Positions 6,477 to 13,765 of a DNA stretch of 21,131 nt are shown one piece after another (position 1 is the stretch's first letter; every line of letters starts with the position of its first letter). Source of the DNA: Hominenteromicrobium gallistercoris (GTDB lineage: Bacteria; Bacillota; Clostridia; Oscillospirales; Acutalibacteraceae); contig DWXR01000036.1 in the NCBI GenBank assembly GCA_019119145.1, positions 1-21,131 of the forward strand, in the 5' to 3' direction. The notes under the pieces were generated by a model, which saw only the letters and a list, made by a program, of their open reading frames with translations, had not been told where the DNA came from and did not search any database. Made by a program: the position numbers and the translations under genes.

Positions 6477-7856
6477 ATGGAGATTCAGATTCAACTGCCC
6501 GACGCCTGCAGGACGATTTTGTCGCGCCTGACGGACGCCGGGCATCGCGCCTATGCCGTAGGCGGCTGCGTGCGCGACAGCCTGCTCGGCCGCGCGCCGC
6601 ACGACTGGGACATTGCGACCGACGCGCGCCCCGCGGAAACGCAGGCCGTTTTCCGGGACTTCCCGGTCATCGAAACCGGCATCCGCCACGGCACCGTGAC
6701 CGTGCTGCTCGACGGCGAGCCGTATGAAATCACGACGTTCCGCGTCGACGGCCGCTATTCGGACGGCCGACGGCCCGACAGCGTATCGTTCGCCGCCACG
6801 ATCGAGGAGGACCTCGCCCGGCGCGACTTTACGGTCAACGCGATGGCCTACAGCGAAACGGAGGGCCTCGTCGACCCGTTCGGCGGGCGGCAGGACCTGC
6901 GGGACGGCCTGCTGCGCTGCGTCGGCGACCCGGAAACGCGCTTTTCGGAGGACGCGCTGCGGCTGTTCCGCGCCGTCCGCTTCGCCGCCGAGCTCGGCTT
7001 TTCCCTCGAGCCGGAAACGCGGCACGCGCTCGATCGGCTGCACGGGTCGATTTCCCGCGTCGCAAAGGAGCGCATTTTCGCGGAGCTCAAGAAGCTGCTG
7101 ACCGCGCCGCACGCCGCGGACGCGCTGCGCATCTGCCCGGCGCTGCTGTTTTCCGCAGTGCCGGAGCTCGCCGTGCTGCGCGATGTGCCGCAGCACAGCC
7201 GCTACCACATTTACGACGTTTTCGAACACACGCTGCACGCGCTCGACGCCGCGCCGCCCGACGAGACCGTGCGGCTCGCGGTGCTGCTGCACGACACGGG
7301 CAAGGGCCCCTGCCGCACGACGGGCGCGGACGGCTACGACCACTTCTACGGGCACCCGGTCAAAAGCGCCGAGATCGCCCGCCGCACGCTGCAAAGCCTG
7401 CGCTGCGACAACCGGACGCTGCGCGCGGTCGTGCGGCTCGTCGAGCTGCACGACCTACATTTTCCGATGCGGCCGGTCAAATTCCGTCGGCTGCTCGCCG
7501 CGCTCGGCTTCCCGCTCTTTTACAGGCTGCTCGACGTCGCGCGCGCCGACAGCGCCGCCCACGCGCCGGAATTTGTCGCCCCGCGGCTGCAGGCTCTGGA
7601 CGAAGCCGAGGCCGAGGCGCGCCGCCTGGAAGCCGCGGGCTTCTGCCGCACGGTGCGGCAGCTTCGCATCAACGGCGACGACCTCATCGCCTGCGGTCTG
7701 CGCGGCCCGGAGATCGGCGAGACGCTCGACGGCCTGCTGCGCAGCGTGATCGACGGACAGCTTGAAAACGACCGCAGCGCGCTGCTGCACCGCGTTGAAA
7801 AAACACTGGAACGAAAAAAGGGCGCGCCGCGCGCACCCGGAAAGGACGACCTATGA
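6477..7856 (+). CDS. cca: CCA tRNA nucleotidyltransferase with HD domain
   Basis: Class II template-independent polymerase that adds or repairs the 3' CCA end of tRNAs. The 459-residue protein shows the nucleotidyltransferase signature YAVGGCVRDSLLGR (26-39) with metal-binding DWD (43-45), RRDFTVNAMAY (115-125) and the nucleobase-selecting helix region RFSEDALRLFRAVRFAAELGF (155-175). The C-terminal half carries an HD phosphohydrolase-like domain (YHIYDVFEHTLHAL, then LLHDTGKGP around 271-279). Length and order fit the bacterial CCA/HD form. The start at 6477 is set by homology; no clear Shine-Dalgarno precedes it, suggesting translation depends on the gene 33 nt upstream. Its TGA overlaps the ATG of dcd (ATGA), so these two are coupled. 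Whether it adds CCA or only part cannot be told from motifs alone. Confidence 0.93.
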   Translation: MEIQIQLPDACRTILSRLTDAGHRAYAVGGCVRDSLLGRAPHDWDIATDARPAETQAVFRDFPVIETGIRHGTVTVLLDGEPYEITTFRVDGRYSDGRRPDSVSFAATIEEDLARRDFTVNAMAYSETEGLVDPFGGRQDLRDGLLRCVGDPETRFSEDALRLFRAVRFAAELGFSLEPETRHALDRLHGSISRVAKERIFAELKKLLTAPHAADALRICPALLFSAVPELAVLRDVPQHSRYHIYDVFEHTLHALDAAPPDETVRLAVLLHDTGKGPCRTTGADGYDHFYGHPVKSAEIARRTLQSLRCDNRTLRAVVRLVELHDLHFPMRPVKFRRLLAALGFPLFYRLLDVARADSAAHAPEFVAPRLQALDEAEAEARRLEAAGFCRTVRQLRINGDDLIACGLRGPEIGETLDGLLRSVIDGQLENDRSALLHRVEKTLERKKGAPRAPGKDDL

Positions 7857-8398
7857 TTTTATCCGACAGAACGATCCGCCGCATGCTCGGCGACCGCACG
7901 CTGACGATCACGCCGCTTGAGGACAGCCAGATCCAGCCCGCCAGCGTCGACATCCGGCTCGGCGACACGTTCAGCATCGTCGAGGACTCCTCGGCCGGCA
8001 TCATCGCGATGGACCGCGAGATCTCCTACAAGACGCTGAAGACGGAGCGCTACCTGCTTCTGCCCGGCCAGTTCGTGCTCGCCACCACAATGGAGTATTT
8101 CGCTTTGCCGGACGATCTGACGGCCTTCGTGGAGGGCCGCAGCTCGCTCGGTCGCATGGGCCTGTTTATCCAGAACGCCGGGTGGGTGGACCCGGGCTTT
8201 GAGGGCGAGATCACGCTCGAGCTGTTCAACGCGAACCGCTGCGCGATCGAGCTGACGGCCGGGCGGCGCGTGGGCCAGCTCGTCTTCGCGCAGATGGACG
8301 CCGCCGCGGAAAACCCGTACCGCGGCAAGTATCAGGGCCAGCGCGGCGCGACCGGCTCCCGCGTCTTCCTCGACGCGGAGCTGCGCCGGAACGCATAA
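7853..8398 (+). CDS. dcd: dCTP deaminase
   Basis: Converts dCTP to dUTP (or directly to dUMP in bifunctional forms) for dTMP synthesis; a trimeric cytoplasmic enzyme of the dUTPase fold. The 181-residue protein has the full core motif EGRSSLGRMGLFIQNAGWVD (94-113) followed by PGFEGEITLELFN. Ser97, Arg101 and Glu123 correspond to E. coli Dcd Ser111, Arg115 and catalytic Glu138. QPASVDIRLGD near the start is also typical. The ATG overlaps the stop of cca by 4 nt. The C terminus (YRGKYQGQRGATGSR) is the flexible nucleotide-capping tail. I cannot decide between the dUTP-forming and dUMP-forming types from the motifs. Confidence 0.93.
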   Translation: MILSDRTIRRMLGDRTLTITPLEDSQIQPASVDIRLGDTFSIVEDSSAGIIAMDREISYKTLKTERYLLLPGQFVLATTMEYFALPDDLTAFVEGRSSLGRMGLFIQNAGWVDPGFEGEITLELFNANRCAIELTAGRRVGQLVFAQMDAAAENPYRGKYQGQRGATGSRVFLDAELRRNA

Positions 8399-8492
8399 AT
8401 CCGGCGGACGAAAGGGCCGCGCACCAAACGGGGCCGTACAGCCGGCGCCTGCGGCGCACATTAAATCAAAACGGAAAAGGAGAGAATCCGCC

Positions 8493-9014
8493 ATGACCAT
8501 ACTCGAAACCGAGCGGCTGCGCCTGCGCCGGATGACGCAGGACGACTTCCCGGCGCTGTGCCGGATCCTGCAGGACCCGGACGTGATGTACGCTTACGAG
8601 CACGCCTTCAGCGACGAAGAAGTGCAGGAATGGCTGGACCGCCAGCTCTCCCGCTACGCGCAGTACGGCTTCGGCCTCTGGGCCGTCGAGCTGAAGGAGA
8701 CCGGCGCGATGATCGGCCAGTGCGGCCTGACCATGCAGGACGTCAACGGCCGGCAGCTGCTCGAGATCGGCTATCTGTTCGAAAAGGCGCACTGGCACCG
8801 GGGCTATGCGACCGAGGCTGCCGCCGCGTGCAAGGCATACGCCTTCGACGTGCTGCACGCCGACAGCGTGTGCTCGATCATCCGCGACACCAACATCGCC
8901 TCGCAGAACGTCGCAAGGCGCAACGGCATGCAGGAAACCGAACGCTTTACAAAGCACTACTACAACACGGACATGCCGCATATCGTCTTCACGGCGCGCA
9001 ACCCGGCGAAGTGA
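8493..9014 (+). CDS. GNAT family N-acetyltransferase (RimJ/RimL-like)
   Basis: A 173-residue acetyl-CoA-dependent acetyltransferase of the RimJ/RimL-like group. It opens with the typical ILETERLRLRRMTQDDFPAL. The acetyl-CoA-binding segment reads LEIGYLFEKAHWHRGYATEA (strand 4 followed by the pyrophosphate loop, here WHRGYATEA rather than the classic Q/RxxGxG/A with a basic residue). SVCSIIRDTNIASQNVARRNGM is the strand 5/helix 4 part common in these proteins. AAAAGGAGAG is placed about 10 nt before the ATG. It lies 94 nt after dcd with no clear promoter or terminator between, so it is probably the last gene of that cluster. The substrate is unknown; protein N-terminal, ribosomal or small-molecule acetylation are all possible. 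Confidence 0.85.
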   Translation: MTILETERLRLRRMTQDDFPALCRILQDPDVMYAYEHAFSDEEVQEWLDRQLSRYAQYGFGLWAVELKETGAMIGQCGLTMQDVNGRQLLEIGYLFEKAHWHRGYATEAAAACKAYAFDVLHADSVCSIIRDTNIASQNVARRNGMQETERFTKHYYNTDMPHIVFTARNPAK

Positions 9015-10232
9015 TCAGCCCCAGAGGTTGTAGGCCAGAATGGTCCCGGCAAAATTGATGGCCGCGCCGAAGCCGAACAGCGGTATGCACGCCTTGTCGA
9101 ACGCCGCTTTATCCGGCTTCCAGAGCGCGAGGCCGCAGAAAAGCCAGGGCATCAGATCGAGCAGATAGCGGTTGCCGAACTGCCACCCGCCGAGCGTGCG
9201 GTGGCTGCAAAGCACAAACAGACAGATCAGCGAAAGCGACGGAAGCGCCCACAGGAGGAATGGGGCCTCCCGCCGCTTTTTCCATACGGCCCAACCCCAC
9301 GCGGCGGCTATCGCGAGCAGCATCGGGTTCACAAACCAGAGCGCCATGCCGTTCGTCAGCGGGAATTCGAGCGGCAGCTCCTCCCCCTTCCATTGCGGCA
9401 GCCGGAAGAGGTTTGAAAGGTTTTCCGGTATATACGACAGGCTGAACTGCCCCTGCGGCGCGCGCACGAATTCCGGCAGGTAGTTGTGGCCGAACTCGAA
9501 GACGTTCCCGAAGCGCAGGAAGTTCAGCGCCATGTAGGAGGCGGCGAGCAGGATGGGCCCGGCGCACCAGTACAGCTTCCTGCGCAGGAAAACGCGCAGG
9601 CCCTGCGCGGGATTCTCCGCACGCCACGCGCGCCGGAGCAAAGCGAGCAGGACCGGCAGAAACAGCACGGCGGTCGGGCGGCAGCCGACCGCGCAGGCCC
9701 AGAGCGTCAGCGCCAGGCCGCCTGCGCCGCGCACCGCATACGTCAGCGCCATCAGGGAAAGCGCAAAGCACATCGACTGCGCGAAGAACCACACGTAGCC
9801 GTTGACCGCGATGAACGGATAGCCCGTGCCGAGCACCAGAAACAGCACCCAGAGCAGCGCGCCGCGCTCCCCGCAGATCTCGCGGTACAGCGCCGCCGCA
9901 TACCGGACCGCGAGCGCGGCGAACGCCAGCGCGATCCAGTGGTCCGGCGTGTTTTTGCCAAAGCACGCGGCGAACGGCAGCAGCACGTAGGAGGGGAACG
10001 GCGGGAAGCTCGCGTAGTACTTCCCGTCATAGATTGCGAGCTCCAGCCACGGGTAATCCTGCCCGAGATCCAGCCGGCCGTGCAGCCACGCGTCCGCCTG
10101 CAGCGCATATGTATTGTAGTCGTTCGCGCGCCACGGCCACTGGCCGGTAAACATCATCAAAACGAGAAACACGGCAGCCGTCGTCAGCAGCGCCAGAATT
10201 TCCGTGCGCCGCCTGTTCAGGAAGTCGATCAT
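9015..10232 (-). CDS. Polytopic membrane protein, GT-C glycosyltransferase-like
   Basis: A 405-residue protein with roughly ten hydrophobic segments, beginning EILALLTTAAVFLVLMMF and ending IPLFGFGAAINFAGTIL. The first external loop has the acidic pattern WRANDYNTYALQADAWLHG followed by YDGKYYASFPPFP. In GT-C enzymes (ArnT/PMT/Alg types) an Asp in this loop is catalytic, and FGNRYLLDLMPWL late in the protein resembles the usual 'RYLLPLLP' segment. Such enzymes use polyprenyl-phosphate sugars to modify lipids, teichoic-type polymers or proteins; the substrate is not visible. The ATG at 10232 is chosen because AAAAGGGG lies upstream and a membrane segment begins soon after; a start 33 codons earlier would lie in the promoter region. 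Its stop directly abuts the stop of the convergent GNAT gene. Confidence 0.72.
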   Translation of the reverse strand: MIDFLNRRRTEILALLTTAAVFLVLMMFTGQWPWRANDYNTYALQADAWLHGRLDLGQDYPWLELAIYDGKYYASFPPFPSYVLLPFAACFGKNTPDHWIALAFAALAVRYAAALYREICGERGALLWVLFLVLGTGYPFIAVNGYVWFFAQSMCFALSLMALTYAVRGAGGLALTLWACAVGCRPTAVLFLPVLLALLRRAWRAENPAQGLRVFLRRKLYWCAGPILLAASYMALNFLRFGNVFEFGHNYLPEFVRAPQGQFSLSYIPENLSNLFRLPQWKGEELPLEFPLTNGMALWFVNPMLLAIAAAWGWAVWKKRREAPFLLWALPSLSLICLFVLCSHRTLGGWQFGNRYLLDLMPWLFCGLALWKPDKAAFDKACIPLFGFGAAINFAGTILAYNLWG

Positions 10233-10266
10233 GCTTCCAACCCCTTTTCCGTCCTGCTTTTCCTTA

Positions 10267-10295
10267 TAAATACCACAGTTTGACGGAAAAAGCAA
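10267..10295 (-). promoter_or_regulatory. Possible promoter of the GT-C-like gene
   Basis: Reading leftward, TTGCTT (plus 10290-10295) and TGG-TATTTA (-10 at plus 10267-10272) are 17 nt apart. The TGn before the -10 is an extended element that may compensate for the weak hexamers. The region also forms a hairpin (GGAAATC 10296-10302 with GATTTCC 10308-10314) just upstream of the -35. Confidence 0.35.
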
Positions 10296-10340
10296 GGAAA
10301 TCCTGTCGATTTCCCGTCTTTTTGCTTTCATTTATATATA

Positions 10341-10389
10341 GAAATGGGCGCCGCCCTCCCTGCCTCGGGAGCGGCGGCGCCCGCATTTC
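10341..10389 (-). terminator. GC-rich terminator-like hairpin after mazF
   Basis: A long stem pairs 10346-10360 with 10367-10382 (10 bp plus 5 bp, one bulged C) around a 6-nt loop, with an outer GAAAT/ATTTC extension. Reading leftward it is followed by a T/A-rich but not T-only stretch. It lies 14 nt after the mazF stop, so it is the likely end of the nnr-mazF transcript. Confidence 0.6.
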
Positions 10390-10402
10390 ACGCTTTCGGC
10401 CT

Positions 10403-10753
10403 CTATGTATTGCTGAGGCCGAAGCTGATGCCGATCGCTTCATTGACGCGCTGCATGGCGTCGTCGTCGAGCTTGCCCATTTTTTCCTTAAGACGGTGCT
10501 TGTCGATCGTTCTGACCTGCTCGAGCAGCACGATGGAATCCTTCTGCAGCCCGGTGCGCTCCGCATGCAGGGCAATATGCGTGGGCAGGTTCGTCTTATC
10601 CCGCTGGCTCGTGATCGCCGCGGCAATCACCGTCGGGCTGAACCGGTTGCCCACATCGTTCTGCACGATCAGCACCGGGCGGACGCCGCCCTGCTCGCTG
10701 CCCACGACGGGGCTGAGATCTGCGTAGTAAATGTCTCCTCTGCGTACGTTCAC
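10403..10753 (-). CDS. ndoA: MazF/EndoA (PemK family) mRNA interferase toxin
   Basis: Sequence-specific endoribonuclease toxin; the Bacillus homologue cleaves single-stranded RNA at UACAU. From the GTG at 10753 the protein is 116 residues, the same length as B. subtilis EndoA, and aligns without gaps: RRGDIYYADLSPVVGSEQGG, then GVRPVLIVQNDVGNRFSPT. Catalytic Arg25 and Thr48 fall at the same numbers as in Bacillus. A GTG three codons upstream is rejected since GGAG lies only 1 nt from it but 10 nt from the chosen start. In Bacilli the antitoxin gene (ndoAI) precedes it, usually after alr; here the gene before is the NAD(P)HX repair enzyme and the 122-nt gap holds no plausible antitoxin. The toxin reading frame looks intact. 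Identification is very secure; cleavage specificity is inferred. Confidence 0.95.
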   Translation of the reverse strand: MNVRRGDIYYADLSPVVGSEQGGVRPVLIVQNDVGNRFSPTVIAAAITSQRDKTNLPTHIALHAERTGLQKDSIVLLEQVRTIDKHRLKEKMGKLDDDAMQRVNEAIGISFGLSNT

Positions 10754-10763
10754 GGTTTTCACA

Positions 10764-10767
10764 CTCC
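10764..10767 (-). promoter_or_regulatory. Ribosome binding site that sets the mazF start
   Basis: GGAG on the minus strand is 10 nt from the GTG at 10753 but only 1 nt from the in-frame GTG at 10762. This makes 10753 the workable start and gives a protein the same length as Bacillus EndoA. Confidence 0.65.
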
Positions 10768-10875
10768 GAAATTGATCTTTCGATCCTATTCTTGCCCGTT
10801 TTGCGGACGCTTAAACATCAAATTTGTCAGCGCCTGTTCCATTTTATTCGGCCGTGTGAAATCTGTGCAGAAAAA

Positions 10876-12384
10876 TCAGGACTTGCCCTCGATCTCCGTG
10901 AACACCGCGGGCAGCGCCTCGATGAGGTCGGTCGGGAGCATCGCGCTCTGCGAGAGCCTTTCGGCGCACCGGTCGCCGGCCGCGCCGTGGATGCAGACGG
11001 CCGCGTACGCCGCTGCAAACGGCTGCATGCCCTGCGCCGCCAGCGCGCCGACCATGCCCGCAAGCACGTCGCCGCTGCCGCCCTTCGCCATGCCCGGGTT
11101 GCCGGTCGTGTTGACGCGCACCTCGCCGTCCGGCGCAGCCGTGACCGTGCCCGCGCCCTTCAGCACCGTGATCACCCGGTATTTCGCGGCGAATTCCCGC
11201 GCAGCCCGGATGCGGTCCGCGCGCAGCTCCTCCGGCGTCAGGCCGGAAAGCCGCGCCATTTCGCCCGGATGCGGCGTGACGACGACCGGCCCGCGCGGCG
11301 TGCGCAGCCGCTCCGGCGCCTTTGCAAGCAGGTTCAGCGCGTCGGCGTCGAGCACCAGCGGGCACTGCGCATGCTCGAGCACCGTCTGCACCAGGCGCTC
11401 CGCATACGGCGCGGTGCCGAGGCCGCAGCCGATCAAACAGGCGCTCGCCTTGCCGAGGGCTTCGAGGACGCTTTCAAAGGCGGTCTCCTCCGGGTCGTAC
11501 AGCGTGAACACCGCCTCCGGCACGGCCGGTGCCAGAATCGGATACAGCGCGTGCGGGACCGCGAGGTTCAAAAGCCCGACGCCCGAGCGCAGCGCGCCGC
11601 GGGCCGCCATGATGCAGGCGCCCGCCATGCCGATGCTGCCACAGAGCATGAGCAGCCGCCCGTAGGTGCCCTTGTGTCCCTCGGGGTCGCGCTTCGGGAA
11701 CAGCGCGCAGAGGTCGCCGAGCTGCACCGAGGCCGTGTCGTACGGCAGAAGCTGCAGGAATTCCCGGCGTATGCCGACCTGCCGCACGACGGCGCGGCCG
11801 CAAAAGCCGGCCGCCGGGTAGACGACGCACGCCGGCTTCATCGCCGTAAACGTCACCGTGTGCTGCGCGCGGAAGCAGGCGCCGTTCACCGCGCCCGTAT
11901 CGCACTCCACGCCGCTGGGCAGGTCGACCGAAACGCGCAGGGCCTTCGAAGCGTTCGCCTGCTCGATGACCGGGAGCATCGCCTGCGGCAGCCTGCCGTG
12001 AAAGCTGAAGCCGAACACCGCGTCGACGATCAGGTCGGCCCTGTCGATCGGCTTTCCGGCGTTGCGCGCCAGAATGATCTCGATGCCCTTGTGCATCTTG
12101 TCGTACGCCTGCTTGGCCAGCGCCGACGCGGGCGCACCCTGCATCAGCACGACCGTCACCTGCGCGCCGGCCTTCGAGAGCAGCCGCGCGATCACAAAGC
12201 CGTCGCCGCCGTTGTTGCCCTTGCCGCAGAGGATCACCGCGCGCTTGTCGCGCACGTCGATCTGCTCCCGGATATATTCCGCCGCAGCCGCACCGGCGTT
12301 CTCCATCAGCGTCTCCATCGAAACGCCGGATTCCACTGCGCACTCCTCGAGCCCGCGGATCTCCGCCGCCTTCAAAACCACCAT
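10876..12384 (-). CDS. nnr: Bifunctional NAD(P)HX epimerase / ADP-dependent NAD(P)HX dehydratase
   Basis: Repairs damaged hydrated NADH and NADPH. The 502-residue fusion has an N-terminal epimerase (NnrE/YjeF-N) with MENAGAAAAEYI, CGKGNNGGDGFVIARLL and SVDLPSGVECDTG. The C-terminal ADP-dependent dehydratase (NnrD, ribokinase-like fold) has HKGTYGRLLMLCGS, ARGALRSGVGL, VVVTPHPGEMARL and the nucleotide/phosphate loop GNPGMAKGGSGDVLAGM. All hallmark motifs are intact. The ATG at 12384 is chosen because AGGGG lies about 12 nt upstream, a matching promoter lies 30-60 nt upstream, and the epimerase domain starts here; longer in-frame readings run through the promoter. mazF follows after 122 nt with no terminator between, so the two probably form an operon. 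Confidence 0.94.
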   Translation of the reverse strand: MVVLKAAEIRGLEECAVESGVSMETLMENAGAAAAEYIREQIDVRDKRAVILCGKGNNGGDGFVIARLLSKAGAQVTVVLMQGAPASALAKQAYDKMHKGIEIILARNAGKPIDRADLIVDAVFGFSFHGRLPQAMLPVIEQANASKALRVSVDLPSGVECDTGAVNGACFRAQHTVTFTAMKPACVVYPAAGFCGRAVVRQVGIRREFLQLLPYDTASVQLGDLCALFPKRDPEGHKGTYGRLLMLCGSIGMAGACIMAARGALRSGVGLLNLAVPHALYPILAPAVPEAVFTLYDPEETAFESVLEALGKASACLIGCGLGTAPYAERLVQTVLEHAQCPLVLDADALNLLAKAPERLRTPRGPVVVTPHPGEMARLSGLTPEELRADRIRAAREFAAKYRVITVLKGAGTVTAAPDGEVRVNTTGNPGMAKGGSGDVLAGMVGALAAQGMQPFAAAYAAVCIHGAAGDRCAERLSQSAMLPTDLIEALPAVFTEIEGKS

Positions 12385-12421
12385 AAAACCGCACACCCCT
12401 GTCCTGAATCTTGATACTTCT

Positions 12422-12450
12422 AGCATACACAAATCCGGGTGAAATTTCAA
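12422..12450 (-). promoter_or_regulatory. Sigma-A promoter of nnr-mazF
   Basis: Reading leftward, TTGAAA (plus 12445-12450) and TATGCT (plus 12422-12427) are 17 nt apart. The expected start near 12415 gives a 5' leader of about 30 nt before the nnr ATG. Confidence 0.6.
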
Positions 12451-12583
12451 CAGAAAATACGCGCGATTACGCGCGATTGTATTCAGAAGCAATCGTCCGC
12501 TCCCGCGCCGCTTTCGCCGCCGTCCAGCCTGCGCCGCCATTCCTGCGGGCGCCGGCCCCGGAACGCTATGCCGGGACAAATAG

Positions 12584-12613
12584 AAAAAGCGCACGGCCGC
12601 AGCCATGCGCTTT
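12584..12613 (-). terminator. Intrinsic terminator of the two-TM protein gene
   Basis: A 12-bp stem with one G-U pair (plus 12586-12597 with 12602-12613) closes a 4-nt loop. Reading leftward, three further stem-adjacent T give a run of TTTTT followed by CTA. It lies about 80 nt after the stop at 12692. Confidence 0.65.
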
Positions 12614-12691
12614 CGAATTTCCATCGTATTTTCTATCTGTCATGGGTTCCCGTTTACGCGTTCCCCGTTCTGCGGCCGGTTGCAGCCGCGC

Positions 12692-13225
12692 TCAGTTGCG
12701 CCCGAAAATTTCGAACTTCAGGCGGCGGTCCATGAAGGGCTTGATCGCGTCGATGCAGCGGTCGTCCGGCGAGAACACGAGCAGCGTCAGGCCCGTCTTG
12801 CGGCTCTTCGCGATCACGTACCAGGCGTCCTTGCCGTCGTCGGTCTGCGAGGCGAAAAAGGTCTTGTCGACGCGTCTGCCGCGGAGCTTCTGCTCGTTCT
12901 CGGTGTACTTGCCCATCTCCTCGATCGCCTTCGCGTCGAACGACGTGAGGCGCTTGCGGCTTCTGCGGTTCGTGATCTTGTCGACCGCGATGTCGCCGTT
13001 CGTGATGCTGTACTCATACTCCACGCTGCGCGAGGAGATGACCCAGTACAGGCCGTACACCACGCCGCAAAGCACGAGGAACGGGAGCATCGGCAGCACC
13101 GGCGTGAGCATCAGCCCGATGAAGAGGATGAGCGCGGCGAGCACCGAAGCGCCGAGACAGATCAGGATGTCCTTCGGCCCGACCTTCTTCTTCACCATAT
13201 ATTCCACGAAAATGTCTGTCATCAT
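12692..13225 (-). CDS. Two-TM membrane protein of unknown function (DUF6106-like)
   Basis: A 177-residue protein. After a short basic N terminus (MVKKKVGPKDI) it has two adjacent membrane segments (about 24-43 ICLGASVLAALILFIGLML and 46-64, around PFLVLCGVVYGLYWVI). A soluble domain of about 105 residues follows. The soluble part starts VEYEYSITNGDIAVDKITNR, a pattern seen in bacterial PH-like domains, and contains SFDAKAIEEMG and KTGLTLLVFSPDDRCIDAI. From memory it resembles small clostridial proteins labelled DUF6106; I cannot confirm that here. No enzyme motif is visible. Two consecutive ATGs (13225 and 13222) follow GGAAGG; the first is used. It has its own promoter and terminator, so it is monocistronic. 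Confidence 0.75.
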   Translation of the reverse strand: MMTDIFVEYMVKKKVGPKDILICLGASVLAALILFIGLMLTPVLPMLPFLVLCGVVYGLYWVISSRSVEYEYSITNGDIAVDKITNRRSRKRLTSFDAKAIEEMGKYTENEQKLRGRRVDKTFFASQTDDGKDAWYVIAKSRKTGLTLLVFSPDDRCIDAIKPFMDRRLKFEIFGRN

Positions 13226-13265
13226 TGTTTTGTACCTTCCCTTACTCCGAATCGCTATTTTCGTC

Positions 13266-13294
13266 ATTATAACACAGCCCAGGCGGAAGTTCAA
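13266..13294 (-). promoter_or_regulatory. Sigma-A promoter of the two-TM protein gene
   Basis: Reading leftward, TTGAAC (plus 13289-13294) and a perfect TATAAT (plus 13266-13271) are 17 nt apart. The expected start near 13259 gives a leader of about 35 nt. Confidence 0.7.
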
Positions 13295-13368
13295 CCTCAA
13301 GTTTTGTTAATTTTCTTGGAACACCGCGCGTTTCGCCCACGGCCGGAAAACACGTCCGGAAAAAACAC

Positions 13369-13397
13369 TTGAAAAAAGCCGCCGGTTGTGCTAGAAT
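13369..13397 (+). promoter_or_regulatory. Sigma-A promoter of the pheST operon
   Basis: TTGAAA (13369-13374) and TAGAAT (13392-13397) are 17 nt apart, with expected start near 13404, just ahead of the T-box leader. Confidence 0.7.
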
Positions 13398-13403
13398 AGC
13401 GCT

Positions 13404-13712
13404 AAACGCGATGAAAAAGAAAAGTAACCGGTCTGCTCCGCAGGCAGAGAGGGTGCGCCGTCGGCTGCAAGCGCGCCTGTGCGGTCTTCCGGCGAAGTTC
13501 TCTTTGGAGCGGCGGCGCTGAACATCTCCCGCCCCGGCGCGCACGCGCGGCCTTGCCGCCTGCGGCGCCGCCGGACGGATCTGAAACGGAGTAGGCGCCG
13601 ACGGAGAAGCACCGTTACGGGCTTTAGAGGGTGTGTTGGCACCGAAATTGGGTGGTACCGCGAGCTTTCCGGCTCGCCCCATGTGTTTGGCATGGGGCGG
13701 GCCTTTTCTTTT
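13404..13712 (+). ncRNA. T-box leader (tRNA-Phe responsive) of pheST
   Basis: A cis-acting leader that senses uncharged tRNA and permits transcription when charging is low. The T-box core TGGTACCGCG is at 13653-13662. Stem I features begin with the purine-rich GCAGAGAGGGTGCG near 13444-13457. GAAG-TTC-TCTTTGGAGC at 13494-13510 fits the specifier loop, making 13498-13500 (TTC) the specifier codon for phenylalanine, as expected for pheS. The terminator stem pairs 13671-13683 with 13691-13703 (13 bp with one G-U) and is followed by TTTTCTTTT. A small GCGAGC/GCTCGC hairpin lies between T-box and terminator and competes with the latter. The class is certain; the specifier is read by eye. Confidence 0.92.
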
Positions 13713-13765
13713 GCCTTTGCCCCGGTGCAAACGGAAAATACTTTTACGAAAGGACATTCAGAATT

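Larger units (their letters stand above)
12385..12691. other. Intergenic region between nnr and the two-TM protein gene
   Basis: This 307-nt gap holds the minus-strand nnr promoter (12422-12450), a direct 10-bp tandem repeat (12459-12468 and 12469-12478), and the terminator of the neighbouring minus-strand gene (12584-12613). The rest (about 12480-12580 and 12614-12691) shows no credible gene on either strand. Confidence 0.6.

Noticed and set aside
8399..8492. GCGCC/GGCGC hairpin between dcd and the GNAT gene as a terminator
   Set aside because: The stem is 5 bp and lacks a T-tract, so dcd and the GNAT gene are treated as probably co-transcribed.
10786..10842. An 18-codon minus-strand reading frame between nnr and mazF as a possible antitoxin remnant
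   Set aside because: It has no ribosome site, is far shorter than any MazE-type antitoxin, shows no similarity to one, and is in the same frame as the nnr stop only by chance.
13404..13712. Direct and inverted repeats in this region as a CRISPR array or mobile element
   Set aside because: They are parts of the T-box stems; there are no regularly spaced identical repeats or transposase sequences.
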